A stretch of 64,000 nt of DNA. Source: Pleurodeles waltl. Lineage: Eukaryota; Chordata; Amphibia; Caudata; Salamandridae. The stretch covers positions 56,849,533 to 56,913,532 of the forward strand of contig NC_090444.1 of the NCBI RefSeq assembly GCF_031143425.1. Reading direction: 5' to 3'. This document shows positions 11,832-22,634 of this stretch, piece after piece. The notes under the pieces were generated by a model, which ran no database searches, was not told the DNA's origin, and saw nothing but the letters and a program-made list of their open reading frames with translations. The position numbers and the translations under genes were made by a program. The stretch's first letter is position 1. Each line of letters starts with the position of its first letter.

Positions 11832-11903
11832 AATTAGTCATTCACTTTCAGATTATAGCATCATTGCACATACATAATCTGGGCAGATGTGACTTATCAT
11901 CTA

Positions 11904-12494
11904 TCAGGCCCTCTCTGGTTGCAGTTGTGACATCAGCTGGGGTATGGTGCTGTTCCGCATCACAGAGGAATTATGTGGTGAACCTGGGAAAATGGCACAG
12001 ACATTAGAAATGTAAAGAACTGACAAGCAGACACCTTGCATGTTGATAGGATTGAAGTTCTTCCTTTTGCAACAGGCTTGTTCACTGGCCTGTAGTGGCA
12101 ACTAGGCAATATATGTGCCGTCAATGGCTCCCACCACATGTGGGATGCGACCAAATCCATAAAAGTCACCCTTCACATTGTCTAGCTCTTCACTTCTAGG
12201 GAACATAATATAGCTGTCAGTATGTTTTATCATTGATGCTTGCATGTCTGAGAAAACTCCACTGAACATAGGTTGTGACATACTACCAGATATAGCCACT
12301 GTATACTCAAAGGACCCTGTGGCCAGGAAGTGTAATACTGCCATGAGTCCCACTATAGAGGTATGCAAGTAGGATTTGTGCACAGGCATCAGAATTGGCT
12401 CCAACTGATGACATAAGTTGTCTCGAATTACATGCATAGTAACAAGAAACTGCTGGATTATATGACTTTCCTCCATGGTTTGCAGGTCTGGCAA
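11904..12494 (-). pseudogene. Harbinger A transposase, N-terminal exon (HARBI1-like)
   Basis: The exon contains the Harbinger block 'LHFLATGSF...VAISGSMSQPMFS', the first catalytic Asp in HVVGAIDGTY, then, after one in-frame TAG (near 12,102), KRKNFNPINMQGV and FPGSPHNSS. HARBI1-like proteins usually read FPGSxHDS at the last site; here the Asp is Asn. The protein would be a DDE nuclease acting with a Myb-like partner at the element's ends. That partner is encoded on the opposite strand at 13,244-14,206, the divergent layout common in Harbingers. Lesions: one stop, the Asn and the Lys in the next exon. Confidence 0.85.
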
Positions 12495-13243
12495 TGGACT
12501 TCACAGCTGTGAGCTTCTCGCCTCCTCTCTCTCCCATGGTAATTATTTGTGGTATTAAAAGAGTTGGAACATTGGTCACTGTGTCCACACCAACATAAAT
12601 GATGAATGTCACACAAAGCAGTGATGCGTAAATGCCTGAATGTAAAAACATTACACCTATTGCACATAAAAGCTGTCTTCTAGTCATGTCTATGGCACGA
12701 TCCTCATGGCTGGATTGAATTGTGTTCCCAAGTTTTTGTAGCAATCACACACCTATATTCCCCTAGCCATTGTAACGTCCTTTCAGACCAGCAAAAATGA
12801 CAGCCATCGGGTAATTTTTCCAGCAAACAGACCAATAACCCACTACTATCAAGATTGGGTCTATGAATGTAGATGGCAAGAATGCTGCACATCTGTATTC
12901 ACATCTTAACACCTCAGTAGATTGTGTGATGCACTTAAAAATCAACAACACTGTAGTTCCAAGCACCCAAATGGTAGATGCCTGACCCTCTACTTTGGAC
13001 ATCCTGAACCCCCAGTGGAATTCAGCCAGGAGTTAGCCGGTTACAGCTGCGGCGGACACAGCCATTGGCTAACGTTGTTGTATGTGATGGTCGCCGCCCA
13101 ATGGCTGTGTTCGTCAGAGGTGATCACTGCATATGTGTCGTACATGCATGTGCGGCAGGCAAAATCAGTCACTTGACTCCTAGCTCTGCTACCATCAACA
13201 TCTCCACCACTTCAACTGCTGTGTGCCGCCTCTGGGAGCAGTC

Positions 13244-13357
13244 ATGCCAGGCCAGTGACAAGAAAGGGCACCAGGCTTCACTCCGGAGGAGCTGGAGAAG
13301 CTTGTGGAGGAGCTCCTTCCCCTATATGGTCAGCTTTATGGCTCACCAAAGGAGCAG
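13244..13357 (+). pseudogene. Harbinger A Myb/SANT-like exon 1, copy 1
   Basis: The frame FTPEELEKLVEELLPLYGQL followed by YGSPKEQ is the start of the Myb/SANT-like DNA-binding domain found in Harbinger accessory proteins. It ends at a good donor (cag|gtaaga, 13,358). The upstream ATG (13,244) runs into TGA after four codons, so this copy has lost its start but keeps its frame through the domain. Confidence 0.65.
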
Positions 13358-14093
13358 GTAAGAACCTTATAGGCATATTCACGACTCTCCTTCCTTTTCT
13401 TATAGGCTGCACTCTCCCATGGTACTTATTTGTGGTATTAAAAGAGTTGGAACGTTGGTCACTGTATCCACACCAACATATATGATGAATGCCACACAAA
13501 GCAGTGATATGTACATGGCTGAATGTAAAAACATTACACCTATTGCACACAAAATCTGTTTTCTACTCAAGCGCAAAGAATAATCTACATGGATGAACTA
13601 AATTGTGTTCCCAACATACATGTGACAAATGAACACCTATATGCCCCTAGCCATTGTAACGGCCTTTCAGACCACCAAAAACGAGAGCCATTGGGTAATT
13701 TCTTCAGCGAACAGATGCAATCTGTGACCATAACCCACTACAATCAGGATTGGGCCAGTGAATGTGCTGCACATCTGCATTGACATCCTGTCACCTCAAT
13801 AGATGGTGTACAGTTCCAACCGCCAAAATTGTGGATGTCTGACCCCCTACTTTGGATATCTTGAACCCCCCTGTGGAAGTCAACCATGCAGTAGGCGGTT
13901 ACAGCCATGCCGGACACAGCCAATGGCTATAATTGTTGAATGTGATGGTTGCAGCCTAATGACTGTGTTCATCAGCGGTGATGACCGAGTACATGTACGC
14001 TGTGTCAAGAAAAATCAGTTACCTGACTCGTAGCTCTGCTGCCATCAACATTTCCACCACTTCAACTGCTGTGTGCCGCCTCTGAGAGCAATC

Positions 14094-14206
14094 ATGCCAG
14101 GCCACGCTGGGGAAGCGGTACCAGCCTTCACTCCTGAGGAGCTGGATAAGCTTTTGGAGGAGCTCATTCCCTATATGGCCAGCTCTATGGCTCACCAAAG
14201 GAGCAG
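14094..14206 (+). pseudogene. Harbinger A Myb/SANT-like exon 1, copy 2
   Basis: This is the second copy of the exon in the tandem duplication. It keeps the ATG (MPGHAGEAVPAFTPEEL) but has lost one C in 'attcccta', compared with 'cttcccctat' in copy 1. The frame therefore shifts before the end of the exon and stops at the donor (cag|gtaaga, 14,207). Copies 1 and 2 thus carry different lesions. Confidence 0.65.
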
Positions 14207-14372
14207 GTAAGAACCTCATAGGCATAGTCACTTCTACCCACCACTCTCCCTCTCTTTCTTATAGGCTGCAATGTGCCTGTGCATCTCTGTGAGTTATTTT
14301 GGGGTGCTTGTTGCCCCATTTCATGGTCCAAACCTATGATGTAGGTGGTGCCATTATTTGAGACCTGTGATG

Positions 14373-15690
14373 GTGCCTAAATTTATATTCTATAGCATAC
14401 ATATGTTGGAGAAAACAGAATTAACAGGCACACAATGAAGTATCTTTGGATACACTTATTGTAATTGAAGGCCAACATGTATTTGCAACACAGCATGAGC
14501 TGTGTATGTATGCTGTGTGGGTCTTAAGAGGAACTTGCCATCAATGTGTACAGTCCAACAGAATACTCAGAACACATCTTTCCTTGGCAAACTGCTGCGT
14601 GAGAAGCATGGTAGACTCACCTTGCCCCTCAGAGTATCACACTACCCTGTAAACATAGAGGACGGGCACATGACATACACTACTGCATGGGGTAAATGGA
14701 AATTAGAGTGTCCTGTAGTTTCTCCATGCTCAGAGAAAAAGGACTGTCAGATGGGCTCGAAATAGGTGAGATATCCCAAGCTGGTTCAGAGTTACTGTGG
14801 CTATGCAACTGTGTCCACATGCCCACTCCTTGTAGACCTGCAGATCATTTGATGTGAACACAATGAGTTTTCAGTCAAGACTTGGCCAGAATGCCAATGT
14901 ACATTTACTTCATTAGGAATGTGCTCTGAGAGTCACCTCTGATATACTTCAGATGTACATTGACCCTATTGTCTATGTGTGTAATTGACCTATGACAGGC
15001 ACCTTCATCACACATCTCTGTTGCCATCTTATCATGAGTCTTATTTGTACAGAACAGGTATTTCACAAGTTACCATCATACAGTGCAAAGTTTTGTAGTT
15101 TAAGGGAGAGCATTACATGTGGTGCATTGGTATGTGGTAAGTCCTCTCTGTAGGAGTGACACATAGGGTTACCAGTACATACTACACAAACTCACACATG
15201 AGTGGTACTGTTATACTTTTGGATACCACACATGTCCACACATGCACAGGACATGGTGTTTCCCTCACACCCATGCAGGCTTATCCTTGTCATTTTGGTT
15301 TTTGGATGTGGAGTAAAATATGCTATTTGCCTTTTAGGGACTGCAAGTATTATTTCAAAGCGTGTCTGTCCAGTCATGCCCTCGGAGTTTGGCCTTCTGA
15401 AGCTCATTGTGGCTCACATCACAGTACATGTTGCTTCTGACTGGGCTACCTGATGTCATTGGGCTTGTTCAGTCAGTGTAGGCCACGAGAGGCTTGTGGG
15501 TTAGTCTTCAGATAACTCCAAGAGCGTGTATTTCTGGTTCAGTGCCTATGAGCAGGTCTGCTTTACACTTGTGGTTTGTTTACAAATGGAAAATGTTTGT
15601 GGGTGGTACATATAAAATGTATGTGTCACAGACATTTGCTTGTACAAATGTATTTCTAACCTCTACATGTGTCCCTGGACCCCATATCCA
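14373..15690. other. No gene recognised
   Basis: By position this would hold the 3' end (env and LTR) of the retrovirus whose integrase lies at 15,740-16,260. I could not recognise an envelope protein or LTR ends in any frame. The reading frames present are short. Confidence 0.4.
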
Positions 15691-15729
15691 GCTGTGACCA
15701 GAACCTAGTACTCTAGCTGTTAAGGACTG

Positions 15730-16262
15730 CTTTAGGGCTCAATTCCTCCTCTCCACAACCAAATTCCCCTCAGGATGGTACAGTGAGGAGTAATGGAGTA
15801 CAACACCCATCGTCCTCATGGTGTCCCTGAATGCCATAGAGGCAAAGGCAGGGCCCTGGTCTGAATGGAATGCTGCAACCACATATGTACCGATGAAGAT
15901 CAGCAAGTCTTTAATAACAGTTCAAGCATCAGCTGACCACTGAGACCATACCCACAGGAATCTTGAACAAGAATCTATAGTAACCAAGATATATTTGTAT
16001 GCACAATCAGGTTGTAGGGGACCACAGTGGTCCAGGTACACACATTGTAGTGGCCTTTTGGACACTAAGAGGGATGTTTGTGGTGGGTGTTTGATGTTTG
16101 AGCCCTTTATCTGCTTGCAAATGTCACAGCAAAGAACATATTGCTTGGTCTGTTTGTATATGCCCGGCCACTAGAAGCGTTTCTGTAAGAGTGTTATTAT
16201 GGCCACAACACCAGCATGTGCAGAGGCAAAACCTTCATGCGCTGCTCTAATTAGATCTAAAC
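15730..16262 (-). pseudogene. Endogenous retrovirus pol: integrase domain
   Basis: Minus-strand frames show the HHCC zinc-binding region (His near 16,240; CDIC near 16,115) and the integrase core. The core has Asp in VYLDHCG (about 16,031), Asp in FHSDQG (about 15,861) and Glu in VVERRN (about 15,753). The last two are separated by exactly 35 residues in one frame, the D,D35E arrangement. In-frame stops occur near 15,924 and 15,741. It follows RNase H in the usual retroviral order. It is the last recognisable part of a provirus that starts at 39,822. Confidence 0.85.
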
Positions 16263-16306
16263 TCTGGTCTTGGTGGGGATCACTCAATCTTCAACCCCAG
16301 GAATTG

Positions 16307-17062
16307 TTACAAAGGCAACATTATGTGCACTGATGTGGTATGAATATTTTGTAGGGTATGTTTTGGAAGAAGATTGCCTTCAGCCGAAGCTTTCACAGCA
16401 GCCACAATTTTATTATCCAATCTTGCCTGGGAACGAGTCAGTGCGCCAAAAAAAGCCATAGCTGCGGATTTGAACACTTCATCAGTCAAAGTGTTGCCAA
16501 TAACGTGTACTCCTACACGTTGGTGGCTCAATGTATGGACTACATTAGCACTAGGTAGCTTACCCTTCAGATCAACCACCCTCCCCAAGAGAGTTCTGTC
16601 TTTTATGGTGTTCCTCTTTAAGTCTCTGAACCTGTTCAATTGCCAATGATTAAGATAATCATTGTAGGACTGGACACAGTAGCACGAATCACAGACATTC
16701 AATGTGAGATGTCCTGGATCCATATGTTCCAGTGCTGGGATAAGTGCTTTAAGTTCAACCAGCTGAGCTGTGCAGTCCCCCAGGGTCTGCATGTAGGTAT
16801 TCTAAGGGTGGAATGTACCATCCGTCATCACTCCGCTCATGGCTGAGTATTGATGTTTAGTACCTACAGCTGGTTGTGCTGAACCATCAGTGTAAATGAC
16901 AGTATGGTATCTGTCAAGTGATAACATGTCTAGAGGTGCGGGGTACTCTTGTTCATATTGGAGACATTCTTGTGTTTGAAGTTTTGTAATCAACATTGGT
17001 AGCAGTCCGGGGGGTTGCCCATTGAATCCAATGTGGATGTAATGCTTTAGCATTAGAAACAC
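16307..17062 (-). pseudogene. Endogenous retrovirus pol: RNase H domain
   Basis: The catalytic residues of RNase H are visible: Asp in YTDGSA (about 16,887), Glu in LVELKAL (about 16,756) and Asp in NVCDSCY (about 16,690). The stretch after them (NDYLNHWQLNRF...) and the His/Asp region (LSHQRVGVHVIGNTLTDE) fit retroviral RNase H, with a feel closer to spumavirus and ERV-L types than to gammaretroviruses. That affiliation is inferred from memory of the family pattern. Two open frames overlap here, so a frameshift lies near 16,800. Confidence 0.8.
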
Positions 17063-17069
17063 TAGCTTT

Positions 17070-17420
17070 GGTGACAGTCTCTAAAGCTGGGACCAGTGTA
17101 ACAACAATAATGCATTTCCCTTGGGCATGTGACCTCTCTTTGATGACAGCCATCTGTAGTGCAGTTAGAAATTTTTCTGTGTGTGCAAAGCGTTGCTCTG
17201 CAGTGGAATATAAATATTATTTATAAGCTATGGGTACTGTGTCGCCTTCATTAAAGGTGACATAAGTGAACCCAATGGCACCAGCAATTATTCTGATGAA
17301 CACATTTGTTTTGTCATCAAGGATGTGTAAGTGTTTTGCTTCTATCATGTCCTGTTGCAATCCTTTAAGGATGCGTTTGTGTTCTACTGTTCAGTGTCTG
17401 CTAAAAAAATCTGGGTGTAT
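17070..17420 (-). pseudogene. Endogenous retrovirus pol: RT C-terminal (connection) region
   Basis: Frames read KGLQQDMIEAKHL near 17,350 and LVPALETVTKAS near 17,080, the region between RT thumb and RNase H. The piece stops exactly at 17,423, where Harbinger B begins. The reading of RT resumes on the other side of Harbinger B at 34,292 with the part that should come just before. Confidence 0.7.
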
Positions 17421-17990
17421 TAAGGCCCTCACTGCGACATTGGTGGTAAGTCCCGCTTACCTCCATGCTGACTGCCGCCAATATACCACCGCCAAAGCTG
17501 TTTAACACTACCCATATTATGACACACACACACCAATCCGTCAGTATGCAGACACACACAAAAGTCCGCCAGCCCAAAGGTCAGTGATAAAATGGCGATA
17601 CCAAAACCCACACCATCACGCCAATAGAACTACGACCACAGCAATATGACCCATGAATCAACACGGCGGACATTCAATGGCGGTAAACCATTGGCGGTAC
17701 ATACCGCCGCGCACAAAATACACACACACATACAAAACAACACCACATTGGACAATTCAAAATACACACACCTGACACACATACACACGCCACACCACTA
17801 CAAAACACAAAAACATTACACACATCCCTTTACGAATAACAAAATTTGCCACTACAGAGAGATACAGCAAGAACACCCACACAAACAGAGCCACAGAACA
17901 CCATCGCCTATACACCATCCACGCAACTCACAGCACAAACCCCAACACATCACCCCACACACCCTCACACACAAAAATCACACTACACCC

Positions 17991-18369
17991 ATGGCACCAC
18001 AAAGACAACCCAGGTTCTCAGAGGAGGAGCTAAGAGTCATGGTGGAGGAAATCATCGAGGTAGAGCCACAGATATTCAGATCACAGGTGCAGCAGACATC
18101 CATCGCAAGGAAGATGGAGCTATTGCGGAGAATCGTTGACAGGCTCAACGCCATGGGACAGCACCCAAGAACAAGGGATGACATCAGGAAGAGGTAGAAT
18201 AACCTACGGAGGAAGGTGCGTTCCGTGGCTGCAACACACCAACTAGCTGTACAGAGGAATGGCGGTGGACCCCCACCTCCTCCCCCAAAACTAACAACAT
18301 AGGAGGAGCACGTCTTGACAATACTGCATCCTTAGGTTCTGGCTAGAGGAGGAGGAGGAGTGGACTCTG
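17991..18369 (+). pseudogene. Harbinger B Myb/SANT-like gene, exon 1
   Basis: The start ATG at 17,991 leads into RFSEEELRVMVEEIIEVEPQ, then RIVDRLNAMGQHPRTRDDIR, a Myb/SANT-like three-helix DNA-binding domain. The codon expected to be Trp in RxRWNDLR is TAG (about 18,196), so the domain is cut in its third helix. The frame continues recognisably (Pro-rich run) to a donor 'ctg|gtaagt' at 18,370. The same exon lies at 48,663-49,039 on the minus strand. Its role would be to bring the transposase to the element ends. Confidence 0.8.
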
Positions 18370-18711
18370 GTAAGTCAAATCTCTATAACTGTCACCCCCC
18401 TACCTGCATGCCATCACATACCTCCACCCTCACCCTCACTCTGATCACTCCACCACCTCACAGACACCCCACCATCACAACCCACCCCTCCCACTACTGA
18501 GCCCTGCATGCAACACCAATGCATGGATATCCAACACAGACCTGTATGGACACCCATCACCAAATTATGCACACTTTAGACAATCACCTAGCCAACCAAA
18601 TTACCCCACACACAAGCCTAAGCTGCAAGGGCAATCACAACCTAACAGGGAAACACACCTATACACAATGTCACATGCAGAAAATATAACACTGTATTTA
18701 CATTCCCACAG

Positions 18712-19545
18712 GTCCCCCACACAACGTCACCGGAGTGGAGGTGCCAGCAACATCCAGTCCCCCCCCAGAAGAGGCCCACAGTGATGACAGCAGCTCTGGT
18801 CACTTGGATCAGGATGACCAACCTGGCCCATCAGGGCCCTCTGGACAGTCGGTTACCCAGCCACAGTCCCATACCACCACAGAGCCTACCCCTCAGGAAA
18901 CAACAGTACAGCACCCACCCAGAGGGCCCATACATCTGTCCCCAGGACACGTCAATCAGCAGTGTGTCCACCACTACAGGGACCCCAATCAACCCCTCAA
19001 ACACTGGACGATCAGGGACCTTGGGTCAGTGGCAGTGGGCACACGGTTCAGGGGACAGAGGCACAGGACAACAGGGAAGCTGGGAGGACTGCTGTGTGAC
19101 AGGGGGAGGACAGGACCAGGGAAACCACTCTCCAGGAGGCACTTACCAACATCCTGGGAGCATACCACCATTCCCTGGAGACGATGAGTCAGATACTGGA
19201 CAAGTTGCAGGAGACCCAGCAGATGCAGGAGGGATAGTACCTGGGGATCAGGGTGGACTTGAAGGACATCAACACCACCCTGGTCACTATTGCAGGGGTG
19301 CTGGCAGACATGACCAAAACCATGAGGGAGGCAGTGGCACACCAACTGCCTCTGACACTAGCCACACCGACTCTGACACTAGCCACACCGATAAACAGCC
19401 CTCCACCTCTGCTAGTGAACAAGAGGCCCAGGAACAACAGCACACCAGCACCCCACCCCCTGCAGAAGGAGAACCACCCCGCAAACAGTCCCTGCGATCC
19501 AGGTACATGCCAGAGAACATTGCCAAGACCCCCACCAGGAAATAA
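18712..19545 (+). pseudogene. Harbinger B Myb-like gene, exon 2
   Basis: The exon starts after the acceptor 'cccacag' (18,711). It opens with EEAHSDDSSSGHLDQDDQPG, a Pro/Gly/Ser linker and a Thr/Gln-rich region. The frame then slips: 18,735-19,187 is one frame, while the C-terminal part (EEQ, LKDINTTLVTIAGVLADM, later a basic 'SLRSRYMPEN') is split between two others. The intact layout is seen in Harbinger D at 47,388-48,337. An AATAAA lies at 19,728. Confidence 0.75.
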
Positions 19546-19727
19546 GACTCTCCTGAATGTCACTCTTGTTTCCCACTCTGTCACCCCGTCCACCATGAAC
19601 TGCCATTGCTCCACTTCCCATGCCCCCTTGGACAATGCACCTGTGATACAAATAGACTGGAACTCTCACCTGGACTCTCCTCCACCCCCTCGCCTATAGC
19701 AATACCCCATCCATTTATTAGCACATA

Positions 19728-19733
19728 AATAAA
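19728..19733 (+). terminator. Polyadenylation signal after Harbinger B Myb-like gene
   Basis: AATAAA about 180 bp after the end of the Myb-like exon 2. A matching TTTATT lies at the equivalent place in Harbinger D (47,303-47,308). Confidence 0.4.
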
Positions 19734-20031
19734 CTTCCATGTAAAAAATACAAGTATTGAGTCTGTCAAATGATTGAAATATGTATTCATTTAACAATCT
19801 GTAGAAATTACAATTCAACTGTACAGTAATGTATACATAGGTATGACCTGTAGTTTGCTGCAGTCAATACACCAGAAGCCAGAGTGGGGCACAGAAATCT
19901 GAAAATAGGCATGTCAAATGGTACAGTAAGTGGCCATAGGTGGCCATAGTAGTGGGAATATCAGCCCGCCAGTGAAAATTTACAATACAAAACTGCAATT
20001 GAAGGTGAAGTTACAGTGTCCTACCTGTGTG

Positions 20032-20613
20032 TCACTGGAAGTACTGTCGAATGATAGCTGTTCTATTGTCCACATCCTCATCCTCTACCTCATCTTCTTC
20101 ATTGTCCAAAGGCTCCACCACTGCCAAACGCCCATCTCTAGCCTCATCCTCCTGCAGAAAAGGTACCTGGTGACGTGAGGCAAGGTTGTGCAACATGAAA
20201 CATGCCACGATGATCTGGCACACCTTCCTGGGTGAGTAGCACGGGGAACCACCTGTTAGATGGAGGCACCGAAACCTGGCCTTCAGGAGTCCGAAGGTTT
20301 GCTCTATAATTCTTCTTGTTCGCCCATGTGCCTCACTGTAACAATCCTCTGCCCTTGTCCTTCCTGGGATTCCTCACAGGGGTCAGTAGCCATGAGAGGT
20401 TGGGATAACCAGAGTCACCTGCAAATATTGAGGGATAACAGTTAGCCAAACACCAACCCTTAGGGCCAACCCCATAGCCATACAAAACCATATACTGTGT
20501 GTGGACCATGGGCTCACGTATTAGCCACACCCTGTGCCTCTGAAGTTGAACCATCACAAATGGGATGCTGCTATTCCTCAGGATAAAGGCATCATGCACA
20601 GACCCAGGATACT
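20032..20613 (-). pseudogene. Harbinger B transposase, C-terminal half (HARBI1-like)
   Basis: Reading on the minus strand from 20,613: KYPGSVHDAFILRNSSIPF, a short intron (donor 'ac|gtgagc' near 20,512, acceptor 'tttgcag' near 20,422), GDSGYPNLSWLLTPVRNP, a frameshift near 20,355, then GRTRRIIEQTFGLLKARF, LTGGSPCYSPRKVCQIIVAC and an acidic tail ending NRTAIIRQYFQ. The second Asp (GDS) and third Glu (IIEQTFG) are intact, unlike in Harbingers A and E. The first Asp block is missing because Harbinger C inserted immediately upstream at 20,617; it was not found on the other side. Confidence 0.8.
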
Positions 20614-20900
20614 TTAGCCCATATTTATACTTTTTGACGCAAAACTGCGCCGTCAAAAATATTACCGCCGGCTAACGCCATTTTGGTGCGCCGTGCGGGC
20701 GTCATATTTATACTTTGATGCACGGCGGCGCAAACAACAGGTGGGAGTCATTATTTTTGATGCACACTGCGGTGTCAAGTCGTAAAGGAAAACGACATTA
20801 ACGCGGCGGAAATGACTGTGGGTCGATTTACGACACCGCAAACCGGATATGCGCCGTTTTTTTTATGCAATAGCATCAAAAAACACAGTGAACACAGCCA
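20614..20900 (+). mobile_element. Left end of nested Harbinger C
   Basis: TTA (20,614-20,616) is followed by 'gcccatatttatacttttt' and about 250 bp with repeated 'gacgc' and 'gcgccg' words, including a second internal 'catatttatactttgatgc'. It interrupts the codons for KYPGSVHD of Harbinger B's transposase. The matching right end 'gggc' + TTA was not found. A diverged relative of the internal part lies at 33,400-33,430 in reverse orientation ('aaagcataaatacgacgcac'), so the element may reach about 33,500. Confidence 0.6.
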
Positions 20901-20921
20901 TTTCACCAGAGGAGAGCCATA

Positions 20922-21408
20922 ATGGATCCCAGACGCCACTACAGACCCCAGGAAGATGACAGCAGACAAGGAACCAGCCAGGAGGACCCACACAAGAACC
21001 AGGACACTTTTAAGAAGAAAAGAAAGTGTTGCTTCAGTGCAGAGGAGCAGGAAATCCTAGTTAAAGAGGTGACGGAACACCAGCACCAACTGTTTGTCAC
21101 ATCAAAGTTGCCAATCAGTAGGAGAGAGGCTATATGGCAACAAATTGTCGACAAGATTAACAATGTGGCTGAAGTACGCAGAACAGTCATCGAGTGCAAG
21201 AAACGCTGGCATGACTGCAAACGCAGGACCAAGGAAAAGATGGCCAGGAACAGGAAGGCAGCACTGCAGACTGGAGGGGGGAGTCCAGCACACCAGGAGG
21301 CCCTGGACCACATGGAGGAGATGGTCGCAGCCGTCATCCCTGAGGAGATCGTCACAGGGATTCAAGGACAGGACAGCACAGACTACCAGGAGACAACGCA
21401 CATGCAGG
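20922..21408 (+). CDS. Harbinger C Myb/SANT-like gene, exon 1
   Basis: The ATG at 20,922 opens a frame with a basic, hydrophilic first 30 residues, then a Myb/SANT-like domain: KKRKCCFSAEEQEILVKEV, RREAIWQQIVDKINNV, RRTVIECKKRWHDCKRRTK. The spaced aromatic residues (F, W, W) and the basic third helix are as expected. The exon ends at a strong donor (cagg|gtaagt, GT at 21,409). Joined to 22,635-23,299, the phase is exact and gives an uninterrupted protein of 383 residues. No stop, frameshift or missing domain residue was seen, which makes this the best-preserved gene in the window. Confidence 0.85.
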
Positions 21409-22634
21409 GTAAGTCACATGGGGAATTGAAATGCACTAATGTCAACTGCAACCGGGGGGGGAAATACCTACTACACATTGCATGGAAGTCATCTAATACA
21501 TGGAGTGGCATGGGTAAAGGGGCACAGCAGGGGGGCTTGGCCCATTCTGAGAAGACCTGGGGCACACCATTACACAACACCAACAACAGTCCCATGGGGG
21601 CATGCTGTCATGCCAACGATGGAGCAAAGGGAAAGCCACAACAGGAGGGAAGGCCACTACGTCAAACTGACATCCTGGCATTCGTCAGCCAACATACCTC
21701 CTACATTAACTAGGGCCCTATTAGCAATCCTCTAGCCAAACCGACAACTGCAATGTAACTGCAACAACAGTTGCCACTACCACCTCTGATCTGTGTGCAG
21801 CTCAAGTAGCCAATGGCAGTAACCTCCCCATGGAACATACATACCTAAATTAGGGGGTGAGGATGACATCTGCAACAATCTCCTGAAACAAGACAAAGGC
21901 CCTAGTACACTCAAATGTCAATGTCCAAACATCAGCCAAAGTAAACAACAATAGGAGCGACACAGCACTAAGGACACACCCATGCTGCATATGTCAGGGT
22001 CCATCCTGTGCCTGGGTAACAAGGCAACATCACAAATGTCATACTGCTCAGACAACAGCATTGAGGAGGGGACACATGTAACTGGTCACTGAAATACACC
22101 TGCACAGTCAGAGGACGAAATAGGACACTGATACGACTATCAGGGCAATCCAATGTAACACACATTACCCAACATCAGCAGGACCCATTAACAATGTCAA
22201 CATCCATATCAGATCATAACTATGCCACGCATAGGATATGCAACATGTCAATTACATTTAAGTCGATGTGAACGATCAGGGATTGGGGCAGGTCCTGATA
22301 GTTTAGTGTGCTGCCAGGGCCATCCGAACACCCACAGCCAGTGAAAGGTCTCACCATGAGAATGGATATACACGGAGGGTCGAGTAGGAAAAGAAGGTGG
22401 CAATTCTCTATTTGGCATAAAGCAACACTTAGAGGCGATGAGGCTGACAAGTCTGATAACTCAATAACATACATGTGACACACAGGTGGGCCATAGGCCT
22501 GAAACAATGCCCATCTGAAGGACTGCAGATATTAATAAAAATCAAGATCACAAAGTGAATTCATCAAAAGGCAGGCACGTCACGTCAAAATTGTCACAAC
22601 ACAGACACACTAATTTTACCCTGTTTCATTGCAG

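Larger units (their letters stand above)
12530..14270 (+). repeat. Tandem duplication (~860-880 bp) carrying a Myb-like exon
   Basis: The segment 12,530-13,411 is repeated at 13,412-14,270. Both copies start 'ctctcccatggta' and end 'ttataggctgca'. Marker words such as 'ttaaaagagttggaac' lie at 12,557 and 13,440. The duplication lies wholly within Harbinger A, between its two gene halves. Divergence between copies is spread along their length, so the event is not very recent. Confidence 0.85.

Noticed and set aside
14373..15690. Retroviral envelope gene downstream of integrase
   Set aside because: No membrane-anchor, fusion-peptide or conserved Cys pattern was seen in the short minus-strand frames.
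17646..18197. 183-codon frame starting upstream of the Myb-like ATG
   Set aside because: Its first ~115 codons are CA-repeat-derived Thr/His/Pro sequence. The family start at 17,991 is supported by the copy in Harbinger D.
18781..19545. 254-codon plus-strand open frame as a separate gene
   Set aside because: It overlaps the Myb-like exon 2 of Harbinger B in a shifted frame. Only its C-terminal third matches the family, so it is one damaged exon and not a second gene.
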